A stretch of 64,000 bases of DNA from NCBI RefSeq assembly GCF_030148435.1, contig NZ_JASBTN010000069.1, positions 1-64,000 on the forward strand, in the 5' to 3' direction. Origin of the DNA: Aliiroseovarius sp. (GTDB lineage Bacteria > Pseudomonadota > Alphaproteobacteria > Rhodobacterales > Rhodobacteraceae). A model generated the notes under the pieces. That model searched no databases and was not told the DNA's origin. It saw only the letters and a list, made by a program, of their open reading frames with translations. A program made the position numbers and the translations under genes. This document shows, in pieces, positions 36,111 through 46,107 of this stretch. Position 1 is the first letter of the stretch, and each line of letters begins with the position of its first letter.

Positions 36111-37999
36111 GCCTGTTTTGCCCGTTCCGCCTGACGCAGTTTCGCCAGGATCAAGGTCAGCGCCGCGGGGGTGACGCCCTCGACCCGCCCGGCCTGAGCC
36201 AGCGTGCGAGGCCGCGCGGCGGCCAATTTGGCCGACAGCTCGTTCGATAGGCCTTCCAGCCCGTGATAATCGAAATCGGACGGGATTTCATGCGCTTCGT
36301 CCCGTTGCAACGCTTCGACATCGCGCTTCTGCCGCTCGATATAATTGGCATAGAGCGCATCCTTGGCAATCTGGTCGCGAATCGGCGCCTCTATTGTCTC
36401 CAGGCCCGGCTCCAGGCCAAGAAGGTCGTCAAATGCAATGTCCGGGAAGCTCAGCAGTTCAAAACCGCTGCGCTTGGTGCCATCCTTGCGCACCTGAATA
36501 CCGGTCTTTTCGACCTCCTGCGGAGAAAAGCGGCGGGCGGTCAGCATCTCTTTCGCCTCGGCCAGTTTCTTGACCTTTTCCTCGAAGGCGGCACGGCGCG
36601 TCTCGCCAACCAGTCCGAGCTCGATCCCCATTGGTGTAAGCCGCTGGTCCGCATTATCCGCGCGCAGCGACAGCCGGAACTCGGCGCGCGAGGTGAACAT
36701 TCGATAGGGCTCTGTCACCCCGCGGGTGATCAGGTCGTCGATCATCACCCCGATATAGGAATTCGAGCGCGAGAAGATCACAGGGCCCTGCCCCTTGATC
36801 TTGAGGGACGCATTCAGACCGGCCACAAGACCTTGTGCTGCGGCCTCTTCGTACCCGGTGGTGCCGTTGATCTGCCCGGCCAGGAATAAGCCGGGCACGT
36901 CACGCAGTTCCAGCGTTTCGGTCAGTGCGCGCGGGTCAACGTAGTCATATTCGATCGCATAGCCAGGCTGGAGGATCTTCGCATTCTCCAACCCGAAGAT
37001 CGAGCGAACGTAATCTTCCTGCACTTCGACGGGCAGAGATGTGCTGATTCCGTTCGGATAGACGGTATCGTCGTCCAACCCTTCGGGCTCCAGAAATACC
37101 TGGTGGCTTTCCTTGTCGGCAAAGCGCACGATCTTGTCCTCGATCGACGGGCAGTAGCGCGGCCCGACCCCGTCGATATGCCCGCCATACATGGCGCTGC
37201 GGTCGAGGTTCTGCCGAATGATCTCATGCGTACGGGCATTCGTATGGGTGATTCCGCAGGCAACCTGCCGCGCAAACGGCTTGTCATGCAGGAACGAGAA
37301 CATCTCGGGCGCCTTATCGCCCGGCTGGCTATCCAGCGCCTCCCAATTGATGGTTTTCCCATCCAGACGCGGTGGCGTCCCGGTTTTCAACCGGGCCAGA
37401 GGCAGACCGAAGCCATCGATACGCTCGGCCAGCCGGATCGAGGGCCGGTCTCCCATCCGCCCACCATCCGTGCGCACATCACCGATGTGGATGACCCCGC
37501 GCAGAAAGGTGCCGGTGGTCAGGATCACCGCGCCTGCACGAATCTCGGAGCCATCCGCCAGAACCACGCCGGTCACGGTATTGCCCTGCATGATCATGTC
37601 CGTGACCTCGCCTTCGATCACCTGAAGGTTCGGCTGGGCGCGAATCTCCGCTTGCATTTCCGTGCGATATATCTTGCGATCAGATTGCGCGCGGGGGCCT
37701 TGTACCGCGGGGCCCTTGCGACGATTGAGCAGGCGAAACTGGATGCCTGCCTTGTCCGCAACACGGCCCATGACGCCGTCCAGCGCATCCACCTCGCGCA
37801 CCAGGTGGCCCTTGCCGAGACCGCCGATCGCGGGGTTGCAGGACATCACGCCGATCCCGTCGATCCGAAGCGTGATCAGCGCGGTGCGCACACCCATGCG
37901 TGCAGAAGCATGGGCGGCATCGGCACCCGCGTGCCCGCCCCCGACAACGATCACATCGAAATCAGACTGTTTCACGTGAAACACTCCTTGTTGGCTCAT
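36107..37999 (-). CDS. mnmG: tRNA uridine-5-carboxymethylaminomethyl modification enzyme MnmG
   Basis: A 630-residue FAD protein (GidA). The FAD fold is [40 protein letters not shown] and [11 protein letters not shown] are family signatures. With MnmE it modifies wobble U34 of tRNAs. The start is ambiguous. ATG at 37999 has AGGA touching it, a GTG at 37984 gives the common FHVKQ N-terminus, and a GTG at 37975 has AAGGAG at good spacing. parS site 2 lies in this N-terminal coding stretch. Confidence 0.95.
   Translation of the reverse strand: MSQQGVFHVKQSDFDVIVVGGGHAGADAAHASARMGVRTALITLRIDGIGVMSCNPAIGGLGKGHLVREVDALDGVMGRVADKAGIQFRLLNRRKGPAVQGPRAQSDRKIYRTEMQAEIRAQPNLQVIEGEVTDMIMQGNTVTGVVLADGSEIRAGAVILTTGTFLRGVIHIGDVRTDGGRMGDRPSIRLAERIDGFGLPLARLKTGTPPRLDGKTINWEALDSQPGDKAPEMFSFLHDKPFARQVACGITHTNARTHEIIRQNLDRSAMYGGHIDGVGPRYCPSIEDKIVRFADKESHQVFLEPEGLDDDTVYPNGISTSLPVEVQEDYVRSIFGLENAKILQPGYAIEYDYVDPRALTETLELRDVPGLFLAGQINGTTGYEEAAAQGLVAGLNASLKIKGQGPVIFSRSNSYIGVMIDDLITRGVTEPYRMFTSRAEFRLSLRADNADQRLTPMGIELGLVGETRRAAFEEKVKKLAEAKEMLTARRFSPQEVEKTGIQVRKDGTKRSGFELLSFPDIAFDDLLGLEPGLETIEAPIRDQIAKDALYANYIERQKRDVEALQRDEAHEIPSDFDYHGLEGLSNELSAKLAAARPRTLAQAGRVEGVTPAALTLILAKLRQAERAKQA
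37968..37983. promoter_or_regulatory. parS site 2 (5' end of mnmG)
   Basis: TGTTTCACGTGAAACA, a perfect 16-bp match, encoding the FHVKQ residues of MnmG. It is 38 bp from site 3, centre to centre. Confidence 0.97.
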
Positions 38000-38005
38000 T
38001 CCTGA

Positions 38006-38021
38006 TGTTTCACGTGAAACA
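38006..38021. promoter_or_regulatory. parS site 3 (mnmG-mnmE gap)
   Basis: TGTTTCACGTGAAACA, a perfect match. The palindrome extends to 20 bp (GATGTTTCACGTGAAACATC, 38004-38023), filling most of the 36-base gap between mnmG and mnmE. Confidence 0.97.
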
Positions 38022-38035
38022 TCGCCTACACAGTT

Positions 38036-39319
38036 CTATTTTCCCAGACAGAAAGACGCGAAGATCTCGTCCAGGATATTCTCCACATCGATCCGCCCGA
38101 CCAGAGAATCAAGGGCACGGATCGCGGTACGCAGTTCTTCCGCCGCGAGTTCCGCACGGTCGGGTCCGTTCAATACCTCGATTCGCGCGTATTCCAAAAC
38201 CTCCAGCGCCTTGAGAATCGCCAGCCGGTGGCGTTCGCGTGTCGCCGTTCCCGCCTGCGCCGCGCGTCCCCGCAGCACCTGAGAGGCCCGCACGATCAGC
38301 TCATCCACACCCTGACCGGTCTTGCCTGACAGAGAAAACCCCTCCGCCCCGCGCAAATCCGCCTTGCCATGCGCAATCACATCCCCGTCCTGCGGCGTGA
38401 CCCCCTGCACATCCCCGGTCTCATCCAACAGGAACACACGCAGATCCGCCGCCGCCGCCCGCGCCTTGGCGCGTTCAATGCCGATCCCTTCGACGTGGTC
38501 GTCGGTCTCACGCAACCCGGCGGTATCCAGCACCGTGACCGGCAGCCCGTCCAGTTCCATGCGCACCTCGATCACGTCGCGTGTCGTGCCCGCATATTCC
38601 GAGGTAATCGCGGCCTCGCGCCCCGCCAGCGCATTCAGAAGCGTCGACTTGCCGATATTGGGCGGGCCGATGATGGCGATCTCGAACCCTTCGCGAATGC
38701 GTTCGGAAATCCGCGCGCCCTCGCCTTCGACCCGCAGGGAGGCCTCGACCCGGTCCAGAAGCTCCAGCACCTCCGGCGAGACATCCACCGGCACATCCTC
38801 ATCCGCGAAGTCGATCGTTGCTTCCAGCAGCGCCGCGGCGCGGATCAGATCGGCGCGCCAGACCTCCGCCTTGTCGCCCAGAGCGCCGGACAGCACGCGA
38901 AACGCCTGTTTGCGCTGCGCCTCGGTCTCGGCATCGATCAGATCGGCCAGCCCTTCGACCTGGGCCAGGTCCAGGCATTCGTTCTCCAATGCGCGACGGG
39001 TGAATTCACCGGGATCCGCCAGACGCAGACCTTCGATTTGCCCCAGCACCCGCAGGACCGCGTTGACCACGGCCGACGAGCCATGCAGCTGCAGTTCGAC
39101 CACGTCCTCGCCGGTAAAGCTTGCCCCGGCGTCGAAGCGCAGCACCAGCGCCTCGTCCAGCACCTCGCCATCCCAGGAAAGCCGCCGCAAGGCCGCATGG
39201 CGCGCCGCCGGCAGCGCGCAGAGCTGCGCGCAGGCCAAAAACGCAGATGGCCCGGAAATCCGGACCACCGCCACGCCGGCCTTGCCCTGCGCAGAAGCAA
39301 GTGCGTAGATCGTACCCAT
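38036..39319 (-). CDS. mnmE: tRNA modification GTPase MnmE
   Basis: A 427-residue GTPase (TrmE). The N-terminal folate-binding domain starts [20 protein letters not shown]. The G domain has [16 protein letters not shown], then [16 protein letters not shown] and [12 protein letters not shown]. The C-terminus is FCLGK, retaining the catalytic-region Cys. It works with MnmG on tRNA U34. It follows rho by 24 bases on the same strand. Confidence 0.96.
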   Translation of the reverse strand: MGTIYALASAQGKAGVAVVRISGPSAFLACAQLCALPAARHAALRRLSWDGEVLDEALVLRFDAGASFTGEDVVELQLHGSSAVVNAVLRVLGQIEGLRLADPGEFTRRALENECLDLAQVEGLADLIDAETEAQRKQAFRVLSGALGDKAEVWRADLIRAAALLEATIDFADEDVPVDVSPEVLELLDRVEASLRVEGEGARISERIREGFEIAIIGPPNIGKSTLLNALAGREAAITSEYAGTTRDVIEVRMELDGLPVTVLDTAGLRETDDHVEGIGIERAKARAAAADLRVFLLDETGDVQGVTPQDGDVIAHGKADLRGAEGFSLSGKTGQGVDELIVRASQVLRGRAAQAGTATRERHRLAILKALEVLEYARIEVLNGPDRAELAAEELRTAIRALDSLVGRIDVENILDEIFASFCLGK

Positions 39320-39343
39320 GACTAACCCATTGATATAGAAGGT

Positions 39344-40615
<1,272 letters not shown>

Positions 40616-40696
40616 GAAATACTCCACGCGCTGTTCAGCGCGGTCTTGTGTTCTGTTCCGGGAAACAGCGTACGGCCGGACGGCCTGCTTGACGGC

Positions 40697-40725
40697 TATC
40701 TAAGCAGATGGCCCGCGTGAGTCAA
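40697..40725 (-). promoter_or_regulatory. Candidate promoter for rho
   Basis: On the minus strand TTGACT (40725-40720) and TAGATA (40702-40697) are separated by 17 bases. The leader would be about 75 bases, containing a GGCCG-GA-CGGCC hairpin near 40672-40684 that could take part in rho autoregulation. The -10 match is only partial. Confidence 0.45.
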
Positions 40726-40757
40726 CGCATGTGGCACCAGAGGCCACACAGGGCGCG

Positions 40758-41207
40758 TCAGAACTTGTAGATCACCGAAAAGACGATCACCAGCATCAAC
40801 AGCGTCGGAACCTCGTTCATCACGCGGTAACGGCGTCCTGTGAGCGTGTTGGTGCCCGCAACGAACTCCTTGCGCCGTGCCGCAAGCCACATGTGAAACC
40901 AGGTCATGGCGATCACGCTCAACCCCTTGGTCCAGGGCCAGACCATGTCCCAGCCGACAATGCCCGGTGTCAGAACAAGGACGAGACCGAAAATCCAGGT
41001 CGAGATCATCGCAGGGTTCATGATCGCCTTCAGCAGCCGCCGTTCCATGGTCTGGAACAACGTGTCGGTCTCATTGCCCGTTCCCACAACTTCGACGTGG
41101 TAGACGAACAGGCGCGGCAGGTAGAACAGGCCGGCCATCCAGGCGATCACACTGACGATATGCATCGCTTTCGCGAAATTGTAGAACGTGATCAGGACGT
41201 CTTGCAT
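40758..41207 (-). CDS. hemJ: Protoporphyrinogen IX oxidase HemJ
   Basis: A 149-residue membrane protein with four hydrophobic segments. It starts DVLITFYNFAKAMHIVSVIAWMAGLFYLPRLFVYH; the conserved His is residue 16, and a conserved Lys lies in PWTKGLSVIAMTW. HemJ is the oxygen-independent-type protoporphyrinogen oxidase used by most alphaproteobacteria that lack HemG/HemY. It reads away from the origin, with its promoter presumably in the A/T-rich tract at 41258-41294. Confidence 0.93.
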   Translation of the reverse strand: MQDVLITFYNFAKAMHIVSVIAWMAGLFYLPRLFVYHVEVVGTGNETDTLFQTMERRLLKAIMNPAMISTWIFGLVLVLTPGIVGWDMVWPWTKGLSVIAMTWFHMWLAARRKEFVAGTNTLTGRRYRVMNEVPTLLMLVIVFSVIYKF

Positions 41208-41618
41208 GTTCTCAGCCTTTGCTCGGGGTGTTCTGGGCGAACCCTCTCGGACCTTCCATATAAAATAAAAGAAAGAAAGAAAAAGATGATGATTTGGATA
41301 GGGCCTGTGGACAACGGGGATTATTGATTTGTCCCCAGTGTTCTCCGGGGTGGTCTTGCGCTGTGGATTTCTGCGGGGAAAAGGGCAGCTTCGGTGTCAT
41401 TTCAAGGCTTTAAAGATGTTAAACTTCGGGGATAACCGCCGGGGCAAATGTTAAACAACCCGGTTTTCCCGCGTTGCAAAGTTTAAACCTTCCACGGTGG
41501 ATCGACCCGGGAATTTGCGTTAGGGACTCGGGGAGATATTCACAGGCTCGGCGGGGGGTACGATTTGCCCACCAACAGGCCCCCGGAACAAACCGCAAAT
41601 ATCCACAGGGTTGTGAAC
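41208..41618. other. oriC: Putative chromosomal replication origin (oriC)
   Basis: A 411-bp gap with no gene, between leftward hemJ and rightward maf. It holds an A/T-rich purine tract at 41258-41294 (candidate unwinding element) and DnaA-box-like 9-mers. The closest match TTATCCACA with one change: 41306-41314 (minus strand) and 41599-41607. Two-change matches are at 41329, 41362, 41427 and 41536. Three GTTAAAC/GTTTAAAC motifs lie at 41418, 41450 and 41481. Gene polarity diverges here, parABS is nearby, and from memory alphaproteobacterial origins lie near maf-aroE-coaE-dnaQ. No replication data are available. Confidence 0.75.
41418..41488. repeat. Three evenly spaced GTTAAAC/GTTTAAAC motifs in the origin gap
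   Basis: GTTAAAC at 41418-41424, GTTAAAC at 41450-41456 and the palindrome GTTTAAAC at 41481-41488. Spacings are 32 and 31 bp, about three helical turns. The first is part of TTAA-N5-TTAA (41410-41422), near but not equal to a CtrA box. Confidence 0.6.
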
Positions 41619-42218
41619 ATGGCGCAACAGATCATCCTGGCCTCCGCTTCGGAAATCCGCGCGCAGTTGCTCAAGAATGCCGGGATCGCGGTCGAGGTCA
41701 AGCCCGCCCGGGTGGATGAAGAGATGATCCGAAGGGCGCTGGAGGCGGACGGCGCCGGACCGCGCGATGTGGCGGATGCGCTGGCCGAGGCCAAGGCGTT
41801 GAAAATAAGTCGAAAAACTCCTGTTTCTCTGGTTCTGGGATGCGATCAGGTGGCCGACGTCGACCGTGACATCCTGTCCAAGCCTGAGAGCCCGGAGGAG
41901 GCGATTGCGCAGCTGACCCGCCTGTCCGGCCAGACCCACCGGCTGCTGTCGGCGGCGGTGATCTGCCACGACGGCAAGCCGATCTGGCGTCACGTAGGCA
42001 CCGTGCGCCTGACCATGCGGGAGTTGTCCCCCGGCTATGTCACCGACTATGTTCATCGCAACTGGGACAGTATCCGCTGGGCGGTCGGCGCCTACAAGCT
42101 CGAGGAAGAAGGCATTCGCCTTTTCTCGCGCATAGACGGCGATTACTTCAACGTTCTGGGCCTGCCCCTGATGGAGATCATCTCCTATCTGATTACGCGT
42201 AAGGACTTGAAAATATGA
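41619..42218 (+). CDS. maf: Maf-like nucleoside triphosphate pyrophosphatase
   Basis: A 199-residue Maf/HAM1-fold protein. It begins AQQIILASASEIRAQLLKNA and has LGCDQVADVDRDILSKP. Maf proteins hydrolyse non-canonical or canonical dNTPs/UTP and affect septation when overproduced. The ATG at 41619 follows CAGGG at 41606-41610, which directly abuts and overlaps the last DnaA-box-like 9-mer. An in-frame GTG at 41613 is possible. It is first in the maf-aroE-coaE-dnaQ operon. Confidence 0.92.
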   Translation: MAQQIILASASEIRAQLLKNAGIAVEVKPARVDEEMIRRALEADGAGPRDVADALAEAKALKISRKTPVSLVLGCDQVADVDRDILSKPESPEEAIAQLTRLSGQTHRLLSAAVICHDGKPIWRHVGTVRLTMRELSPGYVTDYVHRNWDSIRWAVGAYKLEEEGIRLFSRIDGDYFNVLGLPLMEIISYLITRKDLKI

Positions 42219-43054
42219 GTGAAAAGCGCATCCCTCTGGCTGGTGTCATTGGCGATCCCGTGGAACATTCCCTGTCGCCGCGCCTGCATGGGCATTGGTT
42301 GAAGACCATGGATTTGCCGGGCCACTACATCCCGCTGCGCGTGGCGCCGGAGGATTTGGAGGACGTCATTCGCACCATGCCCAGGATGGGCTTTGCCGGC
42401 TGCAACGTGACGATCCCGCACAAGGAAGCAGTGCTGAAACTCGCCGATGTCGTGACCGACCGCGCGGCGCTGATAGGGGCTGCCAACACCTTGATTTTCC
42501 TCAATGATGGCAAGATTCTCGCCGACAACACCGACGGGTATGGTTTCATCCAGAACCTGCGCCAGGGGGCGCCGGGCTGGAACCCCAAGGCGGGCCATGC
42601 GGTGGTTTTCGGCGCTGGCGGTGCGTCGCGCGCGATCCTTGCCTCGCTGATCGAAGTCGGGGTCGAGGAGATCCGCCTCACCAACCGTACCCGCGCCCGC
42701 GCCGATGAGCTGCGCCATGAATTCGGGACCAAGATCACCGTGTTCGATTGGGTGCAGGCCGCCAATCTGGTTGATGGTGCGGCGACGGTGATCAACACGA
42801 CCTCTCTGGGCATGACCGGCGGCAAGGAGTTTCGCGTGCCGCTGGATGGGTTGACGCCCGGCGCCGTGGTGACTGACATTGTCTATACCCCTCTGATTAC
42901 ACCGCTTTTACAAAAGGCGGCCGAAGCCGGCTGCGTTACTGTTGATGGTCTGGGCATGCTGCTGCATCAGGCGGTGCCCGGCTTTGAACGCTGGTTCGGC
43001 ACGCGGCCCGAGGTGACGGATGACCTCAGAAAAGCGGTGTTGGGCGATGGCTGA
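42215..43054 (+). CDS. aroE: Shikimate dehydrogenase
   Basis: A 279-residue NADP enzyme of the aromatic pathway. Substrate-binding motif GVIGDPVEHSLSPRLHGHWL, catalytic Lys in GCNVTIPHKEAVLKLAD, nucleotide fold VVFGAGGASRAILASL. It starts in an ATGA overlap with maf and overlaps coaE by 8 bases. Confidence 0.96.
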   Translation: MSEKRIPLAGVIGDPVEHSLSPRLHGHWLKTMDLPGHYIPLRVAPEDLEDVIRTMPRMGFAGCNVTIPHKEAVLKLADVVTDRAALIGAANTLIFLNDGKILADNTDGYGFIQNLRQGAPGWNPKAGHAVVFGAGGASRAILASLIEVGVEEIRLTNRTRARADELRHEFGTKITVFDWVQAANLVDGAATVINTTSLGMTGGKEFRVPLDGLTPGAVVTDIVYTPLITPLLQKAAEAGCVTVDGLGMLLHQAVPGFERWFGTRPEVTDDLRKAVLGDG

Positions 43055-43646
43055 TCCCTATCTCATTGGTCTCACCGGTTCGATCGGCATGGGCAAATCC
43101 ACCACCGCGGCGATGTTTGCCGAGGCGGGCATTCCCACCTGGGATGCGGATGCCGCCGTGCATCGGATCTATGCCCCCGGCGGCGCGGCGGTTGAGCCGA
43201 TCCGGGCAATTTGCCCGGAAGCGATCGTGGATGGCGGCGTGGATCGAGACCGGTTGAAAGACTGGATGATGCGCGATGCTACCGCCTTGAAACAAATGGA
43301 AAAGGTCGTACATCCCCTGGTCGCTGAAGACCGCGCGAAGTTTTTGAAAACCACCGACAGCCCCATCGTTTTGCTTGATATGCCTCTCTTGTTCGAGATC
43401 GGCGCAGCAGATCAGGTCGACCTGGTCGTCGTCGTCTCGGCCCCGCCGGAGCTGCAACGCGAACGCGTGCTGGCCCGTGGCACGATGAGCGAGGAACAGT
43501 TCACGGCAATCCTGGAAAAACAGATGCCCGACGCGGTCAAACGCGCCAATGCGGATGTGATCGTCCCGACCGAGACCCTTGACGGCGCGCGCAACGCGGT
43601 GGCCGAGGTGATCGCCCATGTGAAGGAGACCCTCGCCAATGCGTGA
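43047..43646 (+). CDS. coaE: Dephospho-CoA kinase
   Basis: A 199-residue kinase for the last step of CoA synthesis. The P-loop is YLIGLTGSIGMGKSTTAAMF; IVLLDMPLLFEIGAADQVD is a family signature. The ATG at 43047 overlaps aroE; a longer frame from 43020 lies within aroE. Its 3' end overlaps dnaQ by 8 bases. Confidence 0.96.
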   Translation: MADPYLIGLTGSIGMGKSTTAAMFAEAGIPTWDADAAVHRIYAPGGAAVEPIRAICPEAIVDGGVDRDRLKDWMMRDATALKQMEKVVHPLVAEDRAKFLKTTDSPIVLLDMPLLFEIGAADQVDLVVVVSAPPELQRERVLARGTMSEEQFTAILEKQMPDAVKRANADVIVPTETLDGARNAVAEVIAHVKETLANA

Positions 43647-44367
43647 GATCGTGATGGATACGGAAACCACCGGTTTCGACCCGTTCACCGGCGACCGCAT
43701 TGTCGAGATCGGCGGGATCGAGCTGATCAACCACATGCCGACCGGTCGGACCTATCACCAGTATATCAATCCCGAACGCTCGATGCCCGAGGGCGCTTTC
43801 AAGGTGCATGGAATCGGGCCCGACATCCTGGAACCTCCGCAGCCGGTCGAACCCGGCGCCGTGACCCTGCGTGACAAGCCGCTCTTCGCCCAGGTCGGCA
43901 AGGATTTCCATGACTTTGTCGGAGACGCGAGGTTGGTGATCCACAACGCGCCCTTCGACATGAAATTCCTGAACTGGGAATGGAAACGCATGGGCCTGCC
44001 GGAACTGCCCATGTCCCAGGCGCTGGATACGCTGGAAATGGCGCGCGCCAAGTTCCCCGGGGCGCAGAACACGCTGGACGGGCTCTGCCGCCGGTACGGG
44101 ATCGACAACGCGAACCGAACCCTGCACGGCGCGCTTCTGGACTCGGAAATCCTGGCGGAAGTCTATCTGGAAATGATCGGTGGACGTCAGCCCGGGCTGG
44201 TGCTGAACGTCATGTCCGGCGTAGGTGGGGGCGCGGCCGGGGAAGATTGGCGCGCGCGCCCACGACCCGAGGCATTGCCGTCGCGGATTACAGACGAAGA
44301 AGCCGCCGCCCATGCCGAATTCGTTGACGGCTTGGGCGACGGCGCGATTTGGAAAAAATTCAGCTAG
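43639..44367 (+). CDS. dnaQ: DNA polymerase III epsilon subunit (proofreading exonuclease)
   Basis: A 242-residue DEDDh exonuclease. ExoI motif is REIVMDTETTGFDPFTGDRI, ExoII is LVIHNAPFDMKFLNWEW and ExoIII is NRTLHGALLDSEILAEVYL, with the His and Asp of the active site. A C-terminal extension ending WKKFS should include the polymerase-binding segment. It is last in the operon from maf, converging on secB with only 9 bases between stops. Confidence 0.96.
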   Translation: MREIVMDTETTGFDPFTGDRIVEIGGIELINHMPTGRTYHQYINPERSMPEGAFKVHGIGPDILEPPQPVEPGAVTLRDKPLFAQVGKDFHDFVGDARLVIHNAPFDMKFLNWEWKRMGLPELPMSQALDTLEMARAKFPGAQNTLDGLCRRYGIDNANRTLHGALLDSEILAEVYLEMIGGRQPGLVLNVMSGVGGGAAGEDWRARPRPEALPSRITDEEAAAHAEFVDGLGDGAIWKKFS

Positions 44368-44376
44368 GCCAGCGCG

Positions 44377-44874
44377 TTAGCTAACCGGCTGGCCTTCCTT
44401 CTCGGCGGTCGCGCGGCGCTGGATTTCGCGGCGGTACAGCGCCAGAAAATCGACCGTGTCCAGGTTCAGCGGCGGGAAGCCTCCATCGCTTGTGATATCG
44501 GATACGATGCGGCGCACGAAGGGAAACAGCATGCGTGGGCATTCGATCAGCAGGAACGGGTGCATCTGGTCTTCCGGCACGTTCTCGATGTGGAAGATGC
44601 CGCCATATTCCAGCTCCAGCAGGAACAGCTGATCACCGCTGGCCTTGTTCTTCGAGCTGACGGTGAACTTGGTGGTCACTTCGTACTGGTGCTCGGTCGA
44701 GCGCTTCTTGGCGTCCAGCGAAACCTCGACATTGATGTCAGGCTGCACTTCGCCCTGCACACCCTTCTGGGCCAGGACGTTTTCAAACGACATGTCACGG
44801 ATGAACTGGCCCAGCACCTGCATCTTGGGCGGAACGGGTTGTTGCGGTTGCTGCGGGGCGGCTTCGTCGGCCAT
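44377..44874 (-). CDS. secB: Protein-export chaperone SecB
   Basis: A 165-residue tetrameric chaperone that keeps preproteins unfolded for SecA. Core segments are PDINVEVSLDAKKRSTEHQY, LFLLELEYGGIFHIENVPED and CPRMLFPFVRRIVSDITSDG. AGGAG lies 9 bases before the ATG. It is a single gene divergent from idi. Confidence 0.97.
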   Translation of the reverse strand: MADEAAPQQPQQPVPPKMQVLGQFIRDMSFENVLAQKGVQGEVQPDINVEVSLDAKKRSTEHQYEVTTKFTVSSKNKASGDQLFLLELEYGGIFHIENVPEDQMHPFLLIECPRMLFPFVRRIVSDITSDGGFPPLNLDTVDFLALYRREIQRRATAEKEGQPVS

Positions 44875-44998
44875 TGCGGAAATCTCCTGCGTGTGAACTT
44901 TGGTCGGGGGTGTGCTTAGCAGGTCCGTGGCGGGGCCTCAACGACTTGGGTCAAGTCGGGGGCTTTTCGTCGCCTGTCCGAGCGGATATGTCCAGACC

Positions 44999-45520
44999 AT
45001 GAGTGATTTGATCCCCGCCTGGGTGGACGGCACCCTGCAACCTGTCGAGAAACTGGCGGCCCATCTGGACGGGCTGCGCCACAAGGCCGTGTCGGTCTTT
45101 GTGGTGCACGAAGGCGCGGTGCTGATCCAGCAGCGCGCGGTGGGCAAGTACCATACGCCGGGGCTCTGGGCGAACACCTGCTGTACGCATCCGCATTGGG
45201 ATGAGGATCCGCGCGTCTGTGCCATTCGCCGGTTGGAGGAAGAGCTGGGTCTGACCGGTGTCGATCCGGTCTGGAAAGATCGCATCGAATACCGCGCTGC
45301 GGTCGGCGGCGACATGGTGGAACATGAGGTCGTCGACCTGTTCCTGGCCACGCTTGCGCAACGCCCCGCGCTGCACCTGAACCCGGATGAGGTTCAGGCC
45401 ACCCGCTGGATCCCGTTGCAAGAGCTTGAGGCCGAAGTTGCCGCCACGCCTGAGAAGTTCACGCCGTGGCTGCGCATCTATCTGGCCGAGCACAGAGGAT
45501 CAGTGTTTGGTCCAGCCTGA
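44999..45520 (+). CDS. idi: Isopentenyl-diphosphate delta-isomerase, type 1
   Basis: A 173-residue Nudix-fold isomerase for IPP/DMAPP interconversion. The catalytic cysteine is in LWANTCCTHPHWDEDP, and the metal/catalytic Glu lies in RRLEEELGLTG and YRAAVGGDMVEHEVVDLFL. In photosynthetic relatives idi sits in the photosynthesis cluster; here it stands alone. The last 21 bases overlap fxsA tail-to-tail. Confidence 0.93.
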   Translation: MSDLIPAWVDGTLQPVEKLAAHLDGLRHKAVSVFVVHEGAVLIQQRAVGKYHTPGLWANTCCTHPHWDEDPRVCAIRRLEEELGLTGVDPVWKDRIEYRAAVGGDMVEHEVVDLFLATLAQRPALHLNPDEVQATRWIPLQELEAEVAATPEKFTPWLRIYLAEHRGSVFGPA

Positions 45521-46003
45521 CGGGCCATCTACGCCCGGAGGGGTGGGGCGCTTTTGCGGCGTCACATCGGTGAAATCACCGTCGATAACGTCCTCCCCGG
45601 ACGGATGGTGACGGCTGTCCTGCGCATTCCCCTGCATGCCCATGGTAAAGCTCTGCACCTTTACGCGCGCCGCGACGTAACGCATGACCGCGCGGCGCAC
45701 ACCCGGCACCAGAAGGGCAAAGCCGACCGCGTCGGTAAAAAAGCCCGGCGTCAACAGAAGCGCGCCGGAAAACAGGATCATCGCCCCGTGGGCCAGCGGC
45801 TCGGTCGGATTGTTCAACTGGTTGAAACTGTTCTGCAGATCCGCCAGCGCCCGCATCCCCTGCGCGCGCACCAGCGTGGTGCCCAGAATGGCCGTCACCA
45901 CGACGACTCCCAGGGTCGGCCACAGGCCGATCGCACCGCCAACCTGGATGAACAGCGCGATCTCAATCAGCGGGACGGCGACAAACAGTGCAAAAAGCCA
46001 CAT
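45500..46003 (-). CDS. fxsA: FxsA family membrane protein
   Basis: A 167-residue inner-membrane protein. Hydrophobic segments LFALFVAVPLIEIALFIQVG, LWPTLGVVVVTAILGTTLVR and GAMILFSGALLLTPGFFTDA fit FxsA (suppressor of F-plasmid exclusion of phage T7). The C-terminal 60 residues are hydrophilic and cytoplasmic. Cellular role is unknown. It is divergent from the TimA-like gene. Confidence 0.9.
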   Translation of the reverse strand: MWLFALFVAVPLIEIALFIQVGGAIGLWPTLGVVVVTAILGTTLVRAQGMRALADLQNSFNQLNNPTEPLAHGAMILFSGALLLTPGFFTDAVGFALLVPGVRRAVMRYVAARVKVQSFTMGMQGNAQDSRHHPSGEDVIDGDFTDVTPQKRPTPPGVDGPSGWTKH

Positions 46004-46107
46004 GTGATCCTCGTTTCTTGATCGGGGCCGTGGTGGACTTGGCCCTTTGCGTCACCTACATAAGGGGCATGCGCGAATGTTTCAAACGCGCCAACAAAGG
46101 AGCATCC

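Noticed and set aside
41410-41422. TTAA-N5-TTAA in the origin gap as a CtrA box
   Set aside because: The spacing is 5, not 7. Only the motif at 16453 has the exact consensus spacing, so this was not called a CtrA site.
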